DNA of 54,977 bases. Origin: Oscillospiraceae bacterium. Its GTDB lineage: Bacteria > Bacillota > Clostridia > Oscillospirales > Acutalibacteraceae. Location of the stretch: contig SVOI01000010.1 in assembly GCA_015066465.1 (NCBI GenBank), forward strand, positions 1 to 54,977. Reading direction: 5' to 3'. The position numbers and the translations under genes were made by a program. This document shows, piece by piece, positions 8,269 to 16,132 of this stretch; the stretch's first letter is position 1, and the number at the start of each line of letters is the position of its first letter. Below the pieces are notes generated by a model. The model saw nothing but the letters and a program-made list of their open reading frames with translations. It was not told the origin of the DNA and did no database searches.

Positions 8269-10668
8269 ATGGCTTTCACAAATTTTGAAAATGGTTTATA
8301 TATCGTTGGTAGCGACTTTAAAGTACGCTATGCAAATGATACTTTAAAAGAGTTCTTCCCCAAAATTATTGAGGGTGGGCTCTGCTATGAAGCGATTGCA
8401 AACAGAGAAGAACCGTGCACCTTTTGCCCGATTGCCAACGGCCTTGAAAAAGGCAGACTTTTATTTAACTCAAGTAATTTCAGTCGCTATGGTGCAGCTT
8501 TTACTAATATAACTACACCAGAATTTAAAGATTGCTATTCTGTAATGGTGCAACAAATCGCAAGTCCTGATATGCTCCAGAAGCTTGACGAGGACCAGAT
8601 GCACGCACTTATGATGCAACAAAAGGAGCTTCAGAACAGAAACCTTGTTATAGATACACTTTCTGCAGAATACGAGCTTATTTATTTCGTATGTGAAGAA
8701 AATGGTACTTTCAAATGCACAAAGTACTATGACCAGAAGGGTTCAAATGCTTTTGAAACAGGTGATCTCGGAATCGAGAGCTACGACAAGCTTCTCGCTA
8801 ATTACGCCGAACTTCACATTCACCCTGAAGACAGAAAAATGTTTTTAGAGGAAACTCAGATTACTAACGTAAGAGCATCTATTTTTGGTGAAGACACTCA
8901 ATTTGAATTAAACTACAGAGAGCTCCACGATGGTATTGTAAAATATATGCAAATCAGGTTTATTCCTATCAAAGCAGAGAATACTGTAAACGTAATTATC
9001 GCTTTCCGTTGCATTGATACTATCGTTGAACAGGAATTAGAGGAACGTGAAAGAACACAAAAGCTTCTCGAAAGCTCAAACCAGCGTCTTAAAGTTATTG
9101 AGGGTCTTTGCACAGAATATGAAACACTTTATTACGTTGATGCTAATCACGACCTTGCTATTCCTTACCTTGTTTCAGATTTATGGCCTGAGGAATACAA
9201 AAAAACATTTTTATTTAATGAAATACCTTTTACTATAACCTTCCATCAATATATTGATAATGACGTTGCACCTAATCAACGTGAGTATGTAAAATCACAG
9301 ACCGATTTAAATCTCGTTACAAATAAGTTAAAAGAGCAGAAATGCTACAGAATCAATTTTGAAGTTTTAGCAGAAAACAAGCTTCTTCATTTCCAGATAT
9401 TTATAGCTCGAATTGGTGAGCCTCACGAGCAGGTATGGGCATTCAAGAGTATTGAAGAAACTGTTGAAGAACAGGTTAAACAGCACAGAATTCTCATTGA
9501 TGCACTTGACAAAGCGAAAAAAGCTGAACAAGCGAAGACAAATTTCCTCTTCAATATGTCTCACGATATCCGCACACCTATGAATGCAATTTTAGGCTAT
9601 AACACCATTGCAGAGAAGAATATTGAAGATAAAGAAGTTGCACTTGATGCTCTTAAAAAGGCGAAAAATTCTGGTCAACATATGCTCAGTATCATAAATG
9701 ACATTCTTGATATGGCACGTATCGAAAATGGTAAAATTGAAATCAATAATGATATTGTAGATTTCACCAATCTCGTTAATGAGCTTAAAGAAATGTTCGT
9801 TCATGAAATGTCCAAAAAAGGCATTGAATTTGTAACGTCTATAAAAGTAACTACCCCTACCATTTATACAGATTCTCTTCGCATTTCACAAGTAATAACC
9901 AACCTTTTAAGTAATGCTTTGAAGTTCACAAATGCTGGTGGCAAAGTTACCTTCCAGGTAACAGAATTAAGTTCTCCTGATGATACTGCTCATTTCCAGA
10001 TAAGAATCGAGGATACTGGTGTTGGTATGAGTGAAGACTTCCAGAAACATCTTTTCACTGCTTTTGAACGTGAACACAATACAACAAAAAGTGGTATTCA
10101 GGGTACTGGTCTTGGTCTTGCAATCACTAAAAACCTTGTATCTCTTTTAGGTGGTTCACTTACATACAACAGCATGCTCGGTATTGGCACTGAATTCACC
10201 GTTACCTTCAAAGCAAAAAAAGCTGATTCACCTGTATTAGAACAAAAAGAATCATCTACACTTATGCCAGAACTTAAAGGTGCAAGAATTCTTGTTGTTG
10301 AAGATAATATGATAAACCGTGAAATTGCACGTGAACTCCTTGAAGAAGAAGGATTTATAATCGAAGAAGCTGAAGATGGTACTGTTGCTGTCGATATGCT
10401 TGAAAAGAGCAGTAAGGATTATTACACCTTTGTACTTATGGATATTCAGATGCCTATTATGAACGGCTACACCGCAACAAGAAAAATTCGTAGTTCATAT
10501 AACAGCGATATTGCAAATATACCGATTATTGCGATGACTGCAAATGCCTTTACTGAAGACAGAAAAAATGCACTCGATTCTGGTATGAATGAACACGTTC
10601 CAAAACCTCTTGATATAGATAAACTCGTCGAGGTATTAAATCGTGTGTACAAAGAAACTCATAAATAA
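8269..10668 (+). CDS. Hybrid sensor histidine kinase/response regulator
   Basis: A 799-aa cytosolic hybrid kinase without membrane segments. A short PAS-like domain (about residues 4-60) carries CYEAI...EPCTFCP, a Cys pattern common in clostridial PAS kinases. Two further PAS-like regions occupy about 120-260 and 280-400, separated by a coiled coil. The HisKA box has H432 in MSHDIRTPMNAIL. The HATPase domain shows LLSNALKFT, EDTGVGM and GTGLGLAI. A receiver domain at about 665-795 has D725 in LMDIQMP and the K of PKPLD. There is no HPt domain, so the phosphate must pass to a partner elsewhere. It is last in the GGDEF-ppa operon and followed by a strong terminator. Confidence 0.92.
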   Translation: MAFTNFENGLYIVGSDFKVRYANDTLKEFFPKIIEGGLCYEAIANREEPCTFCPIANGLEKGRLLFNSSNFSRYGAAFTNITTPEFKDCYSVMVQQIASPDMLQKLDEDQMHALMMQQKELQNRNLVIDTLSAEYELIYFVCEENGTFKCTKYYDQKGSNAFETGDLGIESYDKLLANYAELHIHPEDRKMFLEETQITNVRASIFGEDTQFELNYRELHDGIVKYMQIRFIPIKAENTVNVIIAFRCIDTIVEQELEERERTQKLLESSNQRLKVIEGLCTEYETLYYVDANHDLAIPYLVSDLWPEEYKKTFLFNEIPFTITFHQYIDNDVAPNQREYVKSQTDLNLVTNKLKEQKCYRINFEVLAENKLLHFQIFIARIGEPHEQVWAFKSIEETVEEQVKQHRILIDALDKAKKAEQAKTNFLFNMSHDIRTPMNAILGYNTIAEKNIEDKEVALDALKKAKNSGQHMLSIINDILDMARIENGKIEINNDIVDFTNLVNELKEMFVHEMSKKGIEFVTSIKVTTPTIYTDSLRISQVITNLLSNALKFTNAGGKVTFQVTELSSPDDTAHFQIRIEDTGVGMSEDFQKHLFTAFEREHNTTKSGIQGTGLGLAITKNLVSLLGGSLTYNSMLGIGTEFTVTFKAKKADSPVLEQKESSTLMPELKGARILVVEDNMINREIARELLEEEGFIIEEAEDGTVAVDMLEKSSKDYYTFVLMDIQMPIMNGYTATRKIRSSYNSDIANIPIIAMTANAFTEDRKNALDSGMNEHVPKPLDIDKLVEVLNRVYKETHK

Positions 10669-10677
10669 TAAAAGAAA

Positions 10678-10709
10678 AACCGAAAACTTTTTAAGTTTTC
10701 GGTTTTTTT
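10678..10709 (+). terminator. Rho-independent terminator after the hybrid kinase
   Basis: A perfect 12-bp stem AACCGAAAACTT / AAGTTTTCGGTT with a 3-nt loop, followed by at least five T. Confidence 0.92.
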
Positions 10710-10743
10710 GTAATTTTTGGGCACAATAATACTGGTGATAAAT

Positions 10744-11763
10744 ATGAGTCCCAAAAGAATTGGAAAAAACGTAATTTTATTAAATAATCGTCCCAGCATT
10801 ATAGGAAACGCCGCTGTTGTAGGCAAAAAAGAAGGCGAAGGACCTCTTTCTCAGGAATTCGACAAAATATTTGAAGATGAATTTTTGGGAAAAGAAACCT
10901 TTGAAAAAGCTGAAAGCGAATTAGTTAAAGAAGCCGTAAAAACCGCTCTTAGTAAATCTAATCTTTCTCCTGAAGATATCGACTGTTGCTTTTCAGGTGA
11001 CCTTTTAAATCAATGCATTGGCTCATCGTTTGGTCTACGTGAATTCAACATTCCTTTTTCAGGGCTTTATGGTGCTTGCTCAACAATGGCACTCTCTCTT
11101 GCACTTTCAGCTACACTGATTGATTCTGGGGCATTGGAAACTGCAATTGCCTCTACATCCTCACATTTCTGCTCTGCCGAACGCCAATACAGAAATCCTT
11201 TAGAATATGGTGGGCAAAGACCACCTTGTGCACAATGGACCGTTACCGGCTCTGGTGCACTTGTTTTAAAAAACAACGTTCCCTTTAACCCTCGTGTAAA
11301 CGCTGTTATATTCGGCAAAATACGTGATTTAGGAATAACTGACACTAACAATATGGGTGCTGCAATGGCTCCCGCCGCCTCACTTCTTATAAGTGAATTT
11401 TTAAATGAAACCCACACAACACCCGACGATTTCGATTTAATTTTAACAGGTGATTTAGGCAAAGTCGGAAGCGATATTTTGAAAGAGCTTTTAATTAAAG
11501 AAAGTAATATCGACATTTCATCTGTTCATAATGATTGTGGTATTATGATTTATGATGCCGATGCTCAGGATGTTCACTCAGGAGGTTCTGGTTGTGGTTG
11601 CAGTGCTACTGTACTTTGCTCATACATTATAAATAAAATGAGAAAAAAAGAACTTAACAGAGTATTTTTCGTTGGTACTGGCGCACTTCTCTCCCCAACC
11701 TCCTCATTACAAGGCGAGAGCATCCCTGGTATTGCACACGGCGTTTTACTCACCTCTGACTGA
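10744..11763 (+). CDS. spoVAD: Stage V sporulation protein AD (SpoVAD)
   Basis: A 339-aa thiolase-fold protein of the SpoVAD family, part of the SpoVA apparatus that moves dipicolinic acid into the forespore and out at germination. Typical motifs are FSGLYGACSTMA near residues 105-116, SSHFCSAERQYRNPLEYGGQRPP split across 140-163, and the HNDCG and GGSGCGCSA motifs near the C-terminus. The start used is the ATG at 10744 after GGTGAT; an in-frame TTG at 10717 would run into the preceding terminator. Normally it lies between spoVAC and spoVAE; neither is here. It shows that the organism can form spores. Confidence 0.92.
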   Translation: MSPKRIGKNVILLNNRPSIIGNAAVVGKKEGEGPLSQEFDKIFEDEFLGKETFEKAESELVKEAVKTALSKSNLSPEDIDCCFSGDLLNQCIGSSFGLREFNIPFSGLYGACSTMALSLALSATLIDSGALETAIASTSSHFCSAERQYRNPLEYGGQRPPCAQWTVTGSGALVLKNNVPFNPRVNAVIFGKIRDLGITDTNNMGAAMAPAASLLISEFLNETHTTPDDFDLILTGDLGKVGSDILKELLIKESNIDISSVHNDCGIMIYDADAQDVHSGGSGCGCSATVLCSYIINKMRKKELNRVFFVGTGALLSPTSSLQGESIPGIAHGVLLTSD

Positions 11764-11776
11764 AAGGAATTATAAT

Positions 11777-11920
11777 ATGAACCATTGTTTGAAAACCTTA
11801 AAAAACATTGAAAAACTCACTAAAGCGTATAAATCTATTTATGTTTTAAAAAAGCTATTATCTATATTTCTTATAACCTACACCGCTATTAAGGTTATTA
11901 CTTTTTTTATCAATAAATAA
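11777..11920 (+). CDS. 47-aa small membrane protein
   Basis: A 47-aa frame opening MNHCLKTLKNIEKLTKAY, then a basic stretch and one hydrophobic segment (LLSIFLITYTAIKVITFF), ending in INK. AAAGGA stands 8 nt before the ATG and the gene begins 13 bp after spoVAD, so it is probably co-transcribed with it and may act in the forespore or spore. No family is recognised. The good ribosome site and amphipathic-plus-membrane design argue that it is real. Confidence 0.6.
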   Translation: MNHCLKTLKNIEKLTKAYKSIYVLKKLLSIFLITYTAIKVITFFINK

Positions 11921-11979
11921 AAACAACTCTAAAAACCTCTTGAAAACACAAAGTTTTATCGGTATAAAAGTAAAAACTA

Positions 11980-12008
11980 TTGACTTTTCGAAAGTTTTTC
12001 GATATAAT
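11980..12008 (+). promoter_or_regulatory. Promoter with palindromic spacer before DUF4143 ATPase
   Basis: TTGACT (11980-11985) and TATAAT (12003-12008) with a 17-bp spacer form a near-consensus promoter. The spacer holds an inverted repeat TCGAAA-GTT-TTTCGA (11988-12002) that could be a repressor site. Confidence 0.8.
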
Positions 12009-12031
12009 TTTGTTTAACGGAGGTGGTTACA

Positions 12032-13228
12032 GTGATTTTAAGACCTGATTATATAAACGCCATCACACCATTTATAGACACACCACTTGTAAAAATCCTT
12101 ACTGGTGTACGTCGCTGTGGCAAATCAACAATTTTTGAAATGCTTGTACAGGAATTCATTAATAAGGGTATCTCGCCTGAAAATATTATCCAAAGGAAGT
12201 ATAACACCCCAGAATATGATGATTACACATCAAAAAAAATGTATAATGATTTGAAATCAGCTATAACGGATAAAGATAGATGTTATTTACTCCTTGATGA
12301 ACTTCAGGAAATCCACAATTGGGAAAAAGTTGTAAATACTCTTATGGAAGATTTCGATGTTGACATTTATGTTACTGGCTCAAACTCAAAACTTATGTCC
12401 AGCGAAATATCAACTTATTTAACAGGACGATACATTTTAATTCCCGTATATACACTATCATTTAAAGAGTATCTTATATTTAAAAACAAACCTTTTTCTT
12501 CAGCCAGAGAAACATTTAATGAATATATTCAGTATGGTGGATTCCCGATTATTGCGATAAGTGACTTTGATACAAAATCAGCTTACCAAATTATTGAGGG
12601 TATTTATGCTTCTGTTATAACAAAAGACATTTCCAAAAGGCACAAAATAAGAAACAAAGACCTTTTTGACAGAGTTGTAAGATATATTATTGAAAATGTG
12701 GGTAATACCTTTTCTGCTTCATCCATAGTAAAATTTCTAAAAAGTGAAAACCGAAGCCTTTCTGTTGAAACTATATATAATTATCTAAAATGGTTAAATG
12801 AAGCATTTATTATTTACCCCTGCAAAAGATATGACTTACAAGGAAAAGCAATCTTAAAAACACAAGAGAAGTATTATCTTTCAGATATATCAATAAAGTA
12901 TAGTCTGCAAGGCTTTGATCACAAAATGCTTTCTTCTGTGTTTGAAAACATTATTTTTCTTGAAATGAAACGTAGGGGTTATGATGTTTACATCGGTAAA
13001 AATGGCACTAAAGAAATTGATTTTATCGGTACACGAAGAAATGAAAAAATTTATGTGCAAGTGTGTGTAGAGTTACCTGATAGTTCTTCACGGGAAACAG
13101 ATAACCTTATGGATATAAAAGACCATTATCATAAATATGTCGTCTGTAGAGACGATCTCGCCATAGGTAATAATAACGGAATCGAAATTATTCATATTGC
13201 AGACTTCTTATTAAAGGAAAATTGGTAG
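12032..13228 (+). CDS. AAA/DUF4143 family ATPase
   Basis: A 398-aa protein of the widespread AAA_14/DUF4143 group. Walker A is seen as GVRRCGKST near residues 22-30 and Walker B as LLLDEL near 87-92, followed by the sensor-like VTGSNS and the family pattern LTGRYILIPVYTLSFKEYL split across 127-146. The C-terminal DUF4143 part ends with KEIDFIG...VQV, a PD-(D/E)XK-like core. These proteins are often in variable regions, and their function is unproven. The start is the GTG at 12032, eight bases after GGAGG; a GTG at 12023 overlaps the ribosome site. Confidence 0.85.
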   Translation: MILRPDYINAITPFIDTPLVKILTGVRRCGKSTIFEMLVQEFINKGISPENIIQRKYNTPEYDDYTSKKMYNDLKSAITDKDRCYLLLDELQEIHNWEKVVNTLMEDFDVDIYVTGSNSKLMSSEISTYLTGRYILIPVYTLSFKEYLIFKNKPFSSARETFNEYIQYGGFPIIAISDFDTKSAYQIIEGIYASVITKDISKRHKIRNKDLFDRVVRYIIENVGNTFSASSIVKFLKSENRSLSVETIYNYLKWLNEAFIIYPCKRYDLQGKAILKTQEKYYLSDISIKYSLQGFDHKMLSSVFENIIFLEMKRRGYDVYIGKNGTKEIDFIGTRRNEKIYVQVCVELPDSSSRETDNLMDIKDHYHKYVVCRDDLAIGNNNGIEIIHIADFLLKENW

Positions 13229-13260
13229 AATTTATAAAGAATAACCGAAACACAAAAAAA

Positions 13261-13293
13261 TAAAAGCGTGTGAATTTTCATCACACGCTTTTA
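13261..13293. terminator. Bidirectional terminator
   Basis: A 13-bp perfect stem TAAAAGCGTGTGA / TCACACGCTTTTA with a 7-nt loop, flanked by A-run and T-run. It lies between the convergent ATPase and fucO genes and can serve both. Confidence 0.9.
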
Positions 13294-13299
13294 TTTTTA

Positions 13300-14448
13300 T
13301 TACATTAATTTCTTATAAAGTGCAACAATTTCTTCAACGCTTGTATCTCTTGGGTTACCAGGTCTGCAAGCATCAGCGTAAGCACTTTCAGCAAGGAACT
13401 GAATATCTTCTTCCTTAACGATTTCTTTAAGGTCTTCTGGAATACCAACGTCAACAGCTAACTTCTTAACTGCTGCAATAGCTGCTGTGCGAGCACCTTC
13501 AATTGTCATTGTTTCAGTACCCTTAACGCCCATTGCCTTAGCAATATCTCTGTATTTTTCACCAGTACATTCTGCATTGTATTCCATTACAGTAGGAAGA
13601 ATAATAGCGTTAGCTACGCCATGAGGTGTATCATAAAGAGCACCTAAGCCGTGAGCCATACTATGAACAATGCCAAGACCAACATTTGAGAAGCCCTGAC
13701 CTGCTATGTATTGAGCAAGTGCCATACCCTCTCTGCCTTCAGCAGTATTTTCACAAGCACCGCGAAGATGTTTTGAAATAAGCTCAATAGCTTTGAGGTG
13801 GAACATATCTGTCATTTCCCAAGCGCCTTTAGTAATATAACCTTCAATAGCGTGAGTTAATGCATCCATACCAGTAGCTGCTGTAAGACCTTTCGGCATA
13901 GAAGCCATCATATCAGGGTCAACAACTGCAATTTCTGGAATATCGTGAACGTCAACACAAACGAATTTACGTTTCTTTTCAACGTCAGTAATAACGTAGT
14001 TAATTGTAACCTCAGCCGCAGTACCAGCAGTTGTAGGAACCGCAATAGTAAATGTAGCATGATTTTTTGTAGGTGCAACGCCTTCAAGACTTCTTACGTC
14101 AGAAAACTCTGGATTTTCAATAATAATACCAATAGCTTTTGCAGTATCCATCGCAGAACCGCCACCAATAGCAACTATTGAATCTGCCTTAGAGTCTTTA
14201 AAAGCTTTAACGCCATCAAGCACGTTTTCAATAGTAGGGTTAGCCTTAATATTGCTGAAAATCTCATAAGGAACAGAAGCTTCTGCTAAAACATCTGTAA
14301 CCTTTGCCGCAACACCAAATTTAATTAAATCAGGGTCAGTACAAACAAAAACCTTTTTATAGCCGCGAGCCTTAAGCTCGTTAGGAATTTCTGCTATAGC
14401 GCCTTTACCGTGATAAGAAATTGTGTTTAAAACTATTCTTTGTGCCAT
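13300..14448 (-). CDS. fucO: Lactaldehyde reductase/iron-dependent alcohol dehydrogenase
   Basis: A 382-aa group III alcohol dehydrogenase very like FucO, which reduces L-lactaldehyde to 1,2-propanediol with NADH in fucose and rhamnose fermentation. The NAD motif GGGSAMD is at residues 95-101. The Fe(II) ligands are D195, H199, H262 and H276, within GMDALTHAIEG and VHSMAHGLGALYDTPHG. VTINYVITD and RKFVCVDVHDIP match FucO closely, and length is standard. GGAGGAG precedes the ATG. It is monocistronic, with its own promoter and a possible Rex-like operator in the leader. No fucose pathway genes are adjacent, so a general aldehyde-reducing role is also possible. Confidence 0.88.
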   Translation of the reverse strand: MAQRIVLNTISYHGKGAIAEIPNELKARGYKKVFVCTDPDLIKFGVAAKVTDVLAEASVPYEIFSNIKANPTIENVLDGVKAFKDSKADSIVAIGGGSAMDTAKAIGIIIENPEFSDVRSLEGVAPTKNHATFTIAVPTTAGTAAEVTINYVITDVEKKRKFVCVDVHDIPEIAVVDPDMMASMPKGLTAATGMDALTHAIEGYITKGAWEMTDMFHLKAIELISKHLRGACENTAEGREGMALAQYIAGQGFSNVGLGIVHSMAHGLGALYDTPHGVANAIILPTVMEYNAECTGEKYRDIAKAMGVKGTETMTIEGARTAAIAAVKKLAVDVGIPEDLKEIVKEEDIQFLAESAYADACRPGNPRDTSVEEIVALYKKLM

Positions 14449-14477
14449 GGGAATCTCCTCCTAAAAATTAACAAGTT

Positions 14478-14498
14478 ATTTGTAAAATGTTCACAAAT
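14478..14498. promoter_or_regulatory. Inverted repeat in fucO leader, possible Rex-like operator
   Basis: ATTTGT-N9-ACAAAT with extra symmetric AA/TT positions. It resembles the Rex operator TTGTnAAnnnnTTnACAA but is one base short in the middle. It lies about 50 nt downstream of the predicted start of transcription and before the ribosome site. Confidence 0.35.
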
Positions 14499-14539
14499 AT
14501 GTTTTATAATGTAGATAACTTTTATAAGTATCTAATAAT

Positions 14540-14568
14540 AGATTACACTATTTCAGGGCTATTGTCAA
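14540..14568 (-). promoter_or_regulatory. Sigma-A promoter of fucO
   Basis: Consensus TTGACA (14568-14563) and TAATCT (14545-14540) with a 17-bp spacer. The leader is about 85 nt. Confidence 0.75.
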
Positions 14569-14602
14569 GTCTGCTGGCATAAATATATATTATGTTTTTA
14601 TA

Positions 14603-14631
14603 TTGTATTTAATTACCAATTGTGTTATAAT
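14603..14631 (+). promoter_or_regulatory. Sigma-A promoter of GH125 gene
   Basis: TTGTAT (14603-14608) and TATAAT (14626-14631) with a 17-bp spacer, just before the AGGAGA ribosome site of the gene at 14660. Confidence 0.75.
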
Positions 14632-14659
14632 CATTTTATATCATTTCAGGAGATTTTTT

Positions 14660-15946
14660 ATGGAAATACCAAAGATACTTTTAAACAAAGCAAATGAAAT
14701 CGAAGCAAAGCTTAAAGAAAAATGTCCCGAAGCAGCACCATTTTTTAAAGGTTGCTTTTTAAATACTATTGAAACTACTGTAAAAGAGCTTTCTGATGGC
14801 AGTTACTTTGTTATTACTGGTGACATTCCTGCAATGTGGTTAAGAGACAGTGCCGCACAGGTTAAGCCATATATACGCTATGCAAATGATGATGAGGATT
14901 TAAAAAACATTTTAAAAAGCATTATTGAAAAACAGGCTTTTTACGTTTGCCTTGACCCATATTCAAATGCATTCAATTCAGAGGCTAACCCAGACTCTGC
15001 AAAAGATGAAACCGATTTTTATCACGAGCTTATTTGGGAAAGAAAGTATGAGGTTGACTCTTTGTGTGCACCACTTTATTTAGCACACGAGTATTACGAA
15101 ACAACTCTTGATACCTCAATTTTTACTGAGCAATTCCACGAAATGCTTATTAAAATTTATGAAACCTTCAAAAAAGAGCAAAATCATTTTGTAAACTCTA
15201 CATATTATTTTCACAGAGAAAACTGCCCTGTTATTGACACACTTTCAAATAATGGTAAGGGTGAAGACGTCAGTTACACGGGTATGACGTGGTCAGGCTT
15301 CAGACCATCTGACGACCGTTGTAAATTAGGTTATTTAATTCCTGCCAATATGATGGCTGTGTGTGCTTTAAAAAAGGCTGCAGAAATGGCAAATATTGGT
15401 TTCGAAGATATCAAGCTCGAGAGCGAATGCCGTTCACTTGCGTTTGATATTGACGAGGGTATTAAAGAATACGGCGTAATTGAGAATGAACGCCACGGCA
15501 AGATGTTTGCTTATGAAACAGACGGCAAGGGTAATTATGTTTTAATGGATGATGCAAACTCGCCGAGTCTTCTTGCCGCACCATATTTGGGTTACGTAAA
15601 GGCAGATAACGAGCTTTATAAAAATACAAGAAGCTTTGTGCTTTCTAATGATAACCCTTGGTATTTCGAAGGCAGAGCTGCAAAAGGTGTTGGTAGCCCT
15701 CACACCGGTATTGATAAAATATGGCACATAGCCCTTTCAATGCAGGCTCTCACGAGCACTGACCCTACAGAAATCAAGGAATGCATTACTATGCTCACCA
15801 CTACCGATGCTGGTACAAAATTAATGCACGAGTCATTTTATAAACACGATGCAACCGATTTTACAAGACCTTGGTTTGCCTGGTCTAATAGCCTCTTTGC
15901 AGAGCTTCTTATAAGAATTGCAGAGTGGAAAATTTCATTAAATTAA
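14660..15946 (+). CDS. GH125 exo-alpha-1,6-mannosidase
   Basis: A 428-aa glycoside hydrolase of family 125 (formerly DUF1237), metal-independent exo-acting enzymes that release alpha-1,6-linked mannose from glycans. Hallmarks are GDIPAMWLRDSAAQV near residues 53-67, YKWERK-like ELIWERKYEVDSLC, and GMTWSGFRPSDD near 212-223 that holds the conserved acidic residues. The C-terminal FTRPWFAWSNSLFAELL is also typical. No signal peptide is present, so it acts on imported oligosaccharides. The frame starts at 14603, but AGGAGA before the ATG at 14660 and the promoter position fix the shorter start. It stands alone, with no transporter next to it. Confidence 0.92.
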   Translation: MEIPKILLNKANEIEAKLKEKCPEAAPFFKGCFLNTIETTVKELSDGSYFVITGDIPAMWLRDSAAQVKPYIRYANDDEDLKNILKSIIEKQAFYVCLDPYSNAFNSEANPDSAKDETDFYHELIWERKYEVDSLCAPLYLAHEYYETTLDTSIFTEQFHEMLIKIYETFKKEQNHFVNSTYYFHRENCPVIDTLSNNGKGEDVSYTGMTWSGFRPSDDRCKLGYLIPANMMAVCALKKAAEMANIGFEDIKLESECRSLAFDIDEGIKEYGVIENERHGKMFAYETDGKGNYVLMDDANSPSLLAAPYLGYVKADNELYKNTRSFVLSNDNPWYFEGRAAKGVGSPHTGIDKIWHIALSMQALTSTDPTEIKECITMLTTTDAGTKLMHESFYKHDATDFTRPWFAWSNSLFAELLIRIAEWKISLN

Positions 15947-15970
15947 AAATGAAAAATTAAGTATTAAAAA

Positions 15971-16031
15971 AACTACATTCTTTCGTTTAAAGATTAAGAT
16001 TAAATCTAAAATGAACGAGTGTAGTTATTTT
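15971..16031 (+). terminator. Repeated terminator-like hairpin, copy 1
   Basis: Arms 15971-15995 and 16003-16026 pair imperfectly (AACTACATTC... with ...GTGTAGTT), followed by TATTTTTAT. It is placed to end the GH125 transcript. A near-identical hairpin is at 23522-23586, so this is a dispersed repeat acting as terminator. Confidence 0.7.
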
Positions 16032-16078
16032 TATAATACTAACTCACTGACGACTAACTTACTAACCACTAACAACAA

Positions 16079-16115
16079 AAAACCTTTCACAGTTTTCACT
16101 GTGAAAGGTTTTATT
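16079..16115. terminator. Terminator of the giant secreted protein gene
   Basis: A 14-bp perfect stem AAAACCTTTCACAG / CTGTGAAAGGTTTT with a 6-nt loop, about 20 bp past the stop codon of the minus-strand gene. A- and T-runs on both sides make it bidirectional. Confidence 0.88.
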
Positions 16116-16132
16116 TTTAGTTAATTTACAAC

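Noticed and set aside
11067..11516. 149-aa minus-strand frame
   Set aside because: It is fully antisense to spoVAD, with no ribosome site and no recognisable domain.
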